A stretch of 47,606 bases of DNA from Dehalococcoidia bacterium (GTDB lineage: Bacteria > Chloroflexota > Dehalococcoidia > Bin125). The notes under the pieces were generated by a model, which saw nothing but the letters and a program-made list of their open reading frames with translations, had not been told where the DNA came from and did no database searches. Below are positions 39,213-47,606 of this stretch, in pieces (the first letter of the stretch is position 1; the number at the start of each line of letters is the position of its first letter). Location of the stretch: contig JAJDZG010000148.1 in NCBI GenBank assembly GCA_022824765.1, positions 1 through 47,606 on the forward strand, written 5' to 3'. A program made the translations under genes and the position numbers.

Positions 39213-40375
39213 CGACGCGCGCGGAGATTCAACCGCAATGGGCGATGCCGCAGCGATCTGAGGCGCCGTGGCTGCGCGCGCTGCGGGCGATCCTGAAGAA
39301 ACGGGTCGCTGTTGTCTGCATCGCGGTGATCGTCGTGCTCTACGGGGCTGGCGCGTTCACGATGCTGGATGCCTTCGGCATCGACATCGGCTTGCAGGAT
39401 CCGAACCAATCCAACCTGAGCCAGCGCCGTTCGATCCGTGAGGTTGACGGCGCGCCGGAGACGTTGGGGGCCTTCACGCAGCGGCTGGATGTGGAGCTGT
39501 CCACGCTGGGCGAGCTCAACCCGGAGATCGTGGATGAGTACGGTCCTCTGACAGCGGATACGGTGCTGCCGGCCCGCACTGAACTGGTCCTGAGCGGTGA
39601 CGAATCGTTGCAAGGACCGTCGTCGGATCACTGGCTGGGCACGGATCGCAACGGACGCGACATTTTCGCTCGGGCGATGTACTCGCTGCGCACGACGCTG
39701 ATCATCAGCATCATCTCGGTCGTGTTCGGGAATCTCTTCCTCGGCCTTGGATTGGGTCTGTTGGCCGGCTATCGAGGCGGCCTGATCGATCAGATCATCA
39801 TGCGGATCGGCGACGTGATGCTGGCGATGCCTGGATTGCTCTTCCTGATCGTGGTTGTGGCTGTCTTTCGTGATCAGTGGGAAGACTGGTTCCGTGCGAT
39901 CGAGGATGCGACGGGGATGCACTGGCTGATCGAGCAGGGCGTTGATGACTATGTGCTGATCGTGTTTGCGTTGTCTCTGGTGGGTTGGGCAGGTTCCGCG
40001 CGGTTCTATCGGGCGCAAGTGCTGGCGCTGCGCGAGTCGGACTACATCCTCGCTGCTGAGACGATCGGCGCGCGCACGCCGCGAGTGCTCATTCGGCACC
40101 TGTTTCCGGGCATCCTGCCCTGGTTCATTGTCGGATTCAGCGCCTCCTTGGGCGAGGTCGCCGGTTCCGAGGTTGTGCTGACCTGGCTCGGTATCGGGAT
40201 CACGCCGCCGACGCCGTCCTTCGGCATCCTGGTCTCGAATGCCGGCGGCCGCACCTCTCTGCTCGCGTATCCGTGGTTGATGCTCGTGCCGTTTACTTCG
40301 CTGCTGATTTTGATGCTTGCGTTCAACCTGCTGGGTGATGCGATCAATGACGTGCTCAATCCACGGGGACGCTGA
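39209..40375 (+). CDS. ABC transporter permease, DppC-like, with LysM-like insert in the first extracytoplasmic loop
   Basis: HWLGTDRNGRDIFARAMYSLRTTLIISI, ESDYILAAETIGARTPRVLIRHLFPGILPWFIV; insert ETLGAFTQRLDVELSTLGELNPEI...VLPARTELVL. Confidence 0.93.
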   Translation: MTTRAEIQPQWAMPQRSEAPWLRALRAILKKRVAVVCIAVIVVLYGAGAFTMLDAFGIDIGLQDPNQSNLSQRRSIREVDGAPETLGAFTQRLDVELSTLGELNPEIVDEYGPLTADTVLPARTELVLSGDESLQGPSSDHWLGTDRNGRDIFARAMYSLRTTLIISIISVVFGNLFLGLGLGLLAGYRGGLIDQIIMRIGDVMLAMPGLLFLIVVVAVFRDQWEDWFRAIEDATGMHWLIEQGVDDYVLIVFALSLVGWAGSARFYRAQVLALRESDYILAAETIGARTPRVLIRHLFPGILPWFIVGFSASLGEVAGSEVVLTWLGIGITPPTPSFGILVSNAGGRTSLLAYPWLMLVPFTSLLILMLAFNLLGDAINDVLNPRGR

Positions 40376-40498
40376 TGCTCGCGGCACAGACTGCATAACG
40401 GCGCGGGCCAGATTCGCTGATATGCTCACGCCAGCCAGCCTGTCCAGGCTGCGCCGGCGTTGGCGTGCGGCGGCACTGGAAGGCCTGAGAGTGGATCG

Positions 40499-41920
40499 AT
40501 GAAAGTTACCGCCGAAGCAATCCCGGAGCGGCAGATGCTGCTCGAAATCGAGCTTGAAGACGCGCAGGTCAAGAAGGCACTGAACCAGGCCGCGCGGCGC
40601 CTGTCGCAGCAGTACCGCATCCCCGGCTTTCGCAAGGGCAAGGCCCCGCGCGGAGTGGTCGAGAGCGCGCTCGGCGTCGACATCGTGTTTGAGGAGGCTG
40701 CCGAACGGCTGATTCCGCAAGCTTTGAGCGAGGCGCTCGAGCAAGAAGGCATCGAGGCTGTCGGACAGCCCAGCGTCGAGATCACGGAGCGCGAGCCGGT
40801 GATCTTCAAGGCCACTGTCCCGCTCGAGCCGACGTGTGATCTGGGCGACTACCGCAGCATCGCCGTGGCGAAGCCCGAGAGCGAGTATTCGGCGGAGATG
40901 CTCGAAGAGCGCATGCTCGAGCTGCGCCGTCAGCATGCCTTGCTGGAACCGGTCGAGCGGCCGCCCGAGCTTGACGACCGCGTCACCGCTGACGTCAAGG
41001 CGGAGGTCGAGGGTGAGCAGATTCTCGATCAGCCAGGCGCCGAGTTCCACCTGCGGGCGGGCTCGGTGATCGGCGTGCCGGGACTGAGTGAGCGCCTCGT
41101 CGGCGTTGCCGTGGGCGAGGAACATCAGATCGACATCGAGGTCGATGAGGATTGGGACGATGCGGAAGTCGCCGGCAAGACGGTCACCTTCACCGTCACG
41201 GTCCACGACGTGAAGTCGGAGGAGCTGCCGGAGCCGGATGACGACTTTGCGATGGAGGTCTCGGAGGAGTTCGAGACGTATGACGATCTGCGCGAGCGGG
41301 TCGAGAGCGGTCTGCGGGAGCAGACTGACCGTCAGGCGGACGAGCAGTTCTCACAAGCGGTGATGCAAGCGGTGGTGGGCAAGGCCACGCTCGAGTATCC
41401 GCCGGCGCTGGTGGAGCATGAGATCGAGCACATGCGGACAGACTTCGCGCGGCAGATGGGTCAGGATCCCAACAGCTTCCTGCGGGACGGATCGGAGCAG
41501 GCCGAGCAGCTGCTGACCAGCTTCCGGAGCCAGGCCAACGAGCGGGTGATCAACACGCTCGTCCTGCAACACGCCGGCGAAGACCTTGGCATCGAGGTGA
41601 CCGACGAGGAGGTCACGGCCGATCTGCAGACCGCGATCTCCTCAATGCAGGTGTCCGACATCAGCCAGTTCGAGGAGATGCTGACCGATGAGGGCATCCG
41701 CGGCCAGACCCGGATGCGGCTGATTCGCGAGCGAACGATCGAGCGTTTGCAGCAGATTGCCGTGACCAATCACGCCGCCGGCGTCGCGGACGACGATGAT
41801 GACGCAGAGGCAGCGGACGCATCCGACGACGAGGCTGCTGAGCCGATCGTTGACGAGGCGATCGTTGACGAGGCCGCCGATTCAGCCGATGAATCCGACG
41901 CCGAGTCGACGGAATCGTAG
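40499..41920 (+). CDS. tig: Trigger factor
   Basis: RIPGFRKGKAPRGVVES, PPIase and C-terminal domains; precedes clpP-clpX; long acidic C-terminal tail. Confidence 0.95.
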   Translation: MKVTAEAIPERQMLLEIELEDAQVKKALNQAARRLSQQYRIPGFRKGKAPRGVVESALGVDIVFEEAAERLIPQALSEALEQEGIEAVGQPSVEITEREPVIFKATVPLEPTCDLGDYRSIAVAKPESEYSAEMLEERMLELRRQHALLEPVERPPELDDRVTADVKAEVEGEQILDQPGAEFHLRAGSVIGVPGLSERLVGVAVGEEHQIDIEVDEDWDDAEVAGKTVTFTVTVHDVKSEELPEPDDDFAMEVSEEFETYDDLRERVESGLREQTDRQADEQFSQAVMQAVVGKATLEYPPALVEHEIEHMRTDFARQMGQDPNSFLRDGSEQAEQLLTSFRSQANERVINTLVLQHAGEDLGIEVTDEEVTADLQTAISSMQVSDISQFEEMLTDEGIRGQTRMRLIRERTIERLQQIAVTNHAAGVADDDDDAEAADASDDEAAEPIVDEAIVDEAADSADESDAESTES

Positions 41921-42017
41921 GCCGCGCCGATATGCCAGCCGCTTCTGTCTGGAGCGTGTCTTGGGCGGTATCCACTGACCGAATCGTCCCTACACTGATT
42001 GAGCGAAGGAGGGTGTC

Positions 42018-42674
42018 ATGACCCTGACGCATGCAGCCAACGAGACCCTGACGCGAGCGAATGCGATCGTCCCGATGGTGGTGGAGACCACGAATCGGGG
42101 TGAGCGCGCGTACGACATCTACTCACTGCTCCTGCGCGAGCGGATCATCTTTTTGGGCACGCCGATCGACGATCAGATTGCGAACGTGATCGTGGCCCAG
42201 CTGCTGTATCTCGACCGCGAGGATCCGGATCGCGACATCCAGCTGTATGTGAATTCGCCGGGCGGCGTGATCACGGCCGGGCTCGCAATCTACGACACGA
42301 TGCAGCTGATCAAGGCTGACGTGTCGACCATCTGCGTGGGTATGTCGGCCTCGATGGGGACGGTGCTGTTGGCGGCCGGTGCTGCCGGCAAGCGCTTTGC
42401 GCTGCCGCATGCGACGATCCACATGCATCAGGCGCTCGGTGGGGCGCGTGGTCAGGCGTCTGACATTGAGATCGCGGCACGCGAGATTCTGCGCAACAAC
42501 GAGACGATCCGCGGCATCCTGGCCACGCACACTGGTCAGCCGCTCGACCGGATCGCCGCCGACACCGACCGCGACTTCTACCTCGATTCTGAGCAAGCGC
42601 AGGAGTACGGTCTGGTCGATTCTGTTCTGTCCAGCAGCGCCGCGGGGGATGCAGCAGCGGCAGCTGGCGGTTAG
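42018..42674 (+). CDS. clpP: ATP-dependent Clp protease proteolytic subunit
   Basis: [49 protein letters not shown] aaggagg. Confidence 0.97.
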   Translation: MTLTHAANETLTRANAIVPMVVETTNRGERAYDIYSLLLRERIIFLGTPIDDQIANVIVAQLLYLDREDPDRDIQLYVNSPGGVITAGLAIYDTMQLIKADVSTICVGMSASMGTVLLAAGAAGKRFALPHATIHMHQALGGARGQASDIEIAAREILRNNETIRGILATHTGQPLDRIAADTDRDFYLDSEQAQEYGLVDSVLSSSAAGDAAAAAGG

Positions 42675-42744
42675 CATCGCAGGCGTGCCGCCCGAGTCGA
42701 TCTGAACCGGCGACCGGCGCGTCGCAGCAGGAAGGCATGAGCCC

Positions 42745-44075
<1,331 letters not shown>

Positions 44076-44076
<1 letters not shown>

Positions 44077-44855
44077 TGTCAGGCGCCGCCGTGCGCCGGC
44101 CGCCCGCCGCTGATCCGGGTGTGGCAGGCCGAATGCGGGTGCGTGTTGACGCGCTCCTCGTCCAGCAAGGCGGCGCTCCCGATTTGCACACCGCTCGCGG
44201 TTTGATCATGGCCGGCCGGGTTCACACGCACGACCAGCGATTCACGCAGGCAGGCCAGCAGGTGCCCGCTGACACGCTGCTGATCGTCAAAGGCGCGCGC
44301 CCCTATGCATCGCGAGGCGGCGAGAAGCTCGTGTCTGCTCTGGATGCCTGGAACATCGATGTCTCGGGCCGAGTCTGCCTCGATGTGGGCGCATCGACGG
44401 GGGGATTCACCGACCTGCTGCTCAGTCGCGGCGCGAGCCATGTGTTTGCCGTTGACTCGGGCTACGGACAGCTCGCTGCGCATCTGCGAGCCGACCAGCG
44501 CGTCACATCGATGGAGCGCACACACATCTGCCAGCTGGGGACCCTCCCGATCACGCCCACGCTGGCGACCATCGATGTTTCGTTCATCGGACTGAGGCAA
44601 GTGCTGCCCTGCGTTGCGGAGTCAATGGGGCCGAGTCAGGATGTGATCGCGCTCGTCAAGCCGCAGTTTGAGGCTGCGCCGTCCGACGTGGACGAACGCG
44701 GCGTCGTGCGTGATCGAATGGTGCAGGGTCGAGTGATCAGCAGCGTCCTATCGTGGTGTTGGGCTCGCGGCTGGCGCGTCGGCGGTGTGCACCGCTCGCC
44801 GCTTGCGGGTCCGGCTGGCAACCGAGAGTGGTTTGTCTGGCTGCGAACACCGTGA
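44076..44855 (+). CDS. tlyA: TlyA family rRNA (cytidine-2'-O)-methyltransferase
   Basis: RVDALLVQQGGAPDLHTARGLIMAGRV, YASRGGEKLVSALDAW, CLDVGASTGGFTDLLLSRGA, LVKPQFEA; start overlaps clpX stop (TAATG). Confidence 0.92.
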
Positions 44856-45760
44856 CTGACATCTCCTGCATCGGCATTTACTATCACCCGCGTCTTGAAG
44901 ACGCGCGAGCGCAGGCGGACCAGCTTGCCGACACGTTGCGGCGGCTGGGGTGCGATGCGTGGACTTCGCAGCCGTGGGAGCCGGCGCGCTCGACCGAGCG
45001 GCTGCCGCAGACCGATCTGCTGATCTGTCTGGGTGGGGACGGTACGATTCTGCGCGCGGCCCGAGCCAGCGCGGGATTCGATTGCCTGATCCTGGGCGTT
45101 GACCTCGGTCGTCAGGCGTTTCTGACCGAGTTACAGCCCGATCAGCTTGAAGACCACATCCCCATGTTGCTGTCGGGGGACTTCACGGTGGAAGATCGCA
45201 CGATGCTCGAGGCCGAACCGTTCGGCGTTGAGGACGAGGCGCCGTCTGTGCTGCCGGCGCTGAACGACGTGATGATCGGCCGAGGCAGTCTCGGCCAGCC
45301 GGCCTACATCGCGGTCTGGGTGGGTTCAGACCTGGTGGGTGTCGTGCGAGCGGACGCGGTGGTCGTGGCTTCGGCGACGGGCAGCACGGGATACTCGCTG
45401 TCTGCCGGCGGACCGATCCTCCATCCACAAGCGCGCAGCGTGGTGCTCACGCCGGTCGCGCCGCACCTCGCCCAGGCGGCGCCCGTCGTGCTGCCCGCCG
45501 ACGCGGTGATCGAGCTGCGGCTCGGTCGAGAGCAGCCGGGCATGCTGTCGGTGGACGGGCAGCGACCGTATCCGTTGCAACCGAGCGGCGGAGTGCGGGT
45601 GCAGCGCAGCGATTCGTTGGCGCGGCTGGTGCGTTTTGGCGAGCGTTCATTCTTCGCACAGCTCGGACAGCGGCTCGCCTGGCTCGACGAGCGCCGCCTC
45701 GAGGCGATTGCGCGGACCGGAGTTGAAGCGTTCGACGCCGATAGCGCCGATCCGATGTGA
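44852..45760 (+). CDS. nadK: NAD kinase
   Basis: LLICLGGDGTILRAAR, GVDLGRQAFLTEL, VVASATGSTGYSLSAGGPILHP; GTG start. Confidence 0.93.
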   Translation: MTDISCIGIYYHPRLEDARAQADQLADTLRRLGCDAWTSQPWEPARSTERLPQTDLLICLGGDGTILRAARASAGFDCLILGVDLGRQAFLTELQPDQLEDHIPMLLSGDFTVEDRTMLEAEPFGVEDEAPSVLPALNDVMIGRGSLGQPAYIAVWVGSDLVGVVRADAVVVASATGSTGYSLSAGGPILHPQARSVVLTPVAPHLAQAAPVVLPADAVIELRLGREQPGMLSVDGQRPYPLQPSGGVRVQRSDSLARLVRFGERSFFAQLGQRLAWLDERRLEAIARTGVEAFDADSADPM

Positions 45761-45838
45761 GATCGAATTTGCAGGCGCTCGGTTCGATATAGTGAACGGG
45801 CGTTTCACGGTTGCGTAGGAAGCTGAGCGAGGGTCGCT

Positions 45839-47566
45839 GTGCTGGTCGGGCTGCATTTGCGAAACTTCGCGCTGACCGAGCGCGTCGAGCTGGAGTTGCA
45901 TGGCGGCTTCACGGTCATCACCGGCGAGACCGGCGCGGGCAAGAGTGTGCTGATTCAGGCGATCAGCTTCGCGCTGGGGTTGACGGCCGACAGCGAGATG
46001 ATTCGTCCCGGCGCGGACAGCGCCGAAGTCGAGGCCGTCTTCCAGCTCGACGGCAGCGATGTCTTCAGCGCGGTCGCCAGCGTGATGGCCGACGCGGACA
46101 TTCCCTTTGACGGCGAGCTGATCATCCGTCGCACGATCGGTCAGCCGCGCGACGATTCGCAGCGGATCAGCGGACGGCTCCGCCTGAATGATCGGGCGGC
46201 CAGCGTCGGTGTTCTCAAGGACCTGGCGCCGCTGCTCGCAGACATACATGGTCAACGCGAGCACCTTTCGCTGCTGCGGCCGATGGAGCAAATGCAGCTG
46301 TTGGATCGATTCGCAGGCGTCGAGGAGGAGCGCGCGGCATTCTCCGAGCAGGCGCGCCGACTTCGTGACCTGGACGCGCAGCTGAGCGAGTTTGCCACGG
46401 GCGAGCGAGAGCGCGCGCGGCGAATCGCCTTGTTGAGGCACGAGTCTTCGGAGATTGCCGCGGCCGGTCTCACTGTTGACGAGGAAGCCGAACTGCAGCA
46501 GCAACACGTGAGGCTCGGGAACGCTCAGCAGCTCGCCGCCGACGCCTCGAGCGCGCTGACCGCGTTGGGCAGCGACGCGCTCGGCGACGCGCTGACCGTG
46601 GTTCGGCGCATTGCTGAGATCGACGCGTCGGCTGAGCCTGCGCTTGATCTGCTGGATGCGGCGTCGGAGCAGGCCGCTGAGGCGGTGCGCGAGCTGCGGG
46701 GTTATCTGGACGCGGTGCAGGTCGATCCGCAGCGGCTGAGCGAGATCGAGGCGCGTCTCGCTGTGATCGGGGACATGAAACGCCGCTATGGGGACACGTT
46801 GGCCGAGGTCATCGCCTACGGCGAGCGGGCCGCCGCCGAAGCGGAACGCCTGGAGCAGGCCGCTGCCAATGTTGACGCGCAGGCCGCCGAGGCGTCGGAG
46901 CTTGCGGCGCAGATTGCTGAAGCCGCGGCGTCGCTGAGTGAGCGTCGGAGTTATGCAGCCCGACACCTGAGTTCGGCGGTCCGCGAAGAATGCGAAGCGC
47001 TCAGACTCGTTGGAGCGCAGGTCGAGGTGGAGTTTGCGCCCGTGTCCGCAAGGGAGGGTGAGCGAACCCTGATGGTCGCTGGCGAGGAACGCGGCTTCGA
47101 CTCGAATGGCATCGATCGGGTTGAGTTTCTCGTTTCCTTCAATCCCGACTCACCACCTCGTCCGCTGCGGCGGGTCGCTTCGGGCGGCGAGACGGCACGC
47201 TTGACACTAGCCATCAAGGCGGTCTTGGGAGAGAGTGATGTGGTGCCGTTGATGGTCTTCGACGAGGTCGATGTGGGACTAGGCGGCCGGAGCGGGTCTA
47301 TGATCGGCGAACGACTGGCGCGGCTCGGCGAGCAGCGTCAGGTGATCTGCATCACGCACCTGCCGCAGGTCGCGGCTCGTGCAGGGGAGCACATCGTGGT
47401 CGCGAAATCTGCTGTTGGGACGCCGCGCGGGGTGCAGACCCAGGTTGATGCGCGCATGCTGTCGCGGTCGGAGCGGGTGGAAGAACTCGCGGACATGCTG
47501 GGCGGTGCGTCGGAGGCGAACCGCGCCAGCGCGGCAGATCTGCTTCACTCGGCTGTCGCGTCATGA
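45839..47566 (+). CDS. recN: DNA repair protein RecN
   Basis: LHLRNFALTERVELELHGGFTVITGETGAGKSVLIQAI, IHGQREHLSLL, RVASGGETARLTLAIKAV, VFDEVDVGLGG. Confidence 0.95.
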   Translation: MLVGLHLRNFALTERVELELHGGFTVITGETGAGKSVLIQAISFALGLTADSEMIRPGADSAEVEAVFQLDGSDVFSAVASVMADADIPFDGELIIRRTIGQPRDDSQRISGRLRLNDRAASVGVLKDLAPLLADIHGQREHLSLLRPMEQMQLLDRFAGVEEERAAFSEQARRLRDLDAQLSEFATGERERARRIALLRHESSEIAAAGLTVDEEAELQQQHVRLGNAQQLAADASSALTALGSDALGDALTVVRRIAEIDASAEPALDLLDAASEQAAEAVRELRGYLDAVQVDPQRLSEIEARLAVIGDMKRRYGDTLAEVIAYGERAAAEAERLEQAAANVDAQAAEASELAAQIAEAAASLSERRSYAARHLSSAVREECEALRLVGAQVEVEFAPVSAREGERTLMVAGEERGFDSNGIDRVEFLVSFNPDSPPRPLRRVASGGETARLTLAIKAVLGESDVVPLMVFDEVDVGLGGRSGSMIGERLARLGEQRQVICITHLPQVAARAGEHIVVAKSAVGTPRGVQTQVDARMLSRSERVEELADMLGGASEANRASAADLLHSAVAS

Positions 47567-47606
47567 GTGCGTCCAGCGGTCCCACGCCTGCGGCGGCGAT
47601 TCGTCA
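47563..47606 (+). CDS. Start of downstream gene, truncated by window edge, product unknown
   Basis: ATGAGTGCGTCCAGC... overlaps recN stop by 4 nt (ATGA). Confidence 0.4.
   Translation, partial: MSASSGPTPAAAIR

Noticed and set aside
39035-41206. 723-aa minus-strand ORF antisense to dppC and tig
   Set aside because: Same explanation: spurious frame opposite well-supported genes.
41921-42017. Possible tRNA or tRNA-Sec in the tig-clpP gap
   Set aside because: No cloverleaf-compatible stems or CCA end seen; contains a TACACT -10-like box and SD for clpP.

Overview
High-GC bacterial chromosomal segment, densely coding, with about 43 genes on both strands. It is mostly housekeeping: priA, tyrS, ribF, leuS, purE, def, a CCA-adding/poly(A) polymerase family gene, yajC-secD-secF, selB, hemW, aspS, a peptide-ABC SBP plus two permeases, tig-clpP-clpX, tlyA-nadK-recN. 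The left half carries accessory catabolic genes: two tandem cytochrome P450s with a [3Fe-4S]-type ferredoxin, an LLM flavin oxidoreductase, a CaiB-type CoA transferase, a thiolase-like/DUF35 pair, SDRs, and a sodC-sodN superoxide dismutase pair at the left edge. sodN is missed by the supplied ORF track because it runs off the window. Gene content and style suggest Chloroflexota (Dehalococcoidia/SAR202-like), but this is a low-confidence inference. No rRNA, tRNA, CRISPR array, prophage or transposase was recognised. The most interesting observations are: (1) LysM-like domains apparently inserted in the extracytoplasmic parts of SecD and of a DppC-like permease; (2) a recurrent TA(C/G)NCT hexamer 6-7 nt upstream of start codons, suggesting leaderless transcription, including an identical 14-bp palindromic element CAGGCGTAGCCTGC exactly 4 nt before ATG of two unrelated genes; (3) three intergenic tandem arrays built from palindromic units, two of which share a modular architecture with a changed stem sequence; (4) several enzymes lacking textbook catalytic residues; (5) candidate regulatory palindromes/direct repeats between selB and a divergent oxidoreductase, and a short uORF overlapping the secD start. 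All homology calls are by eye; no database search was run.
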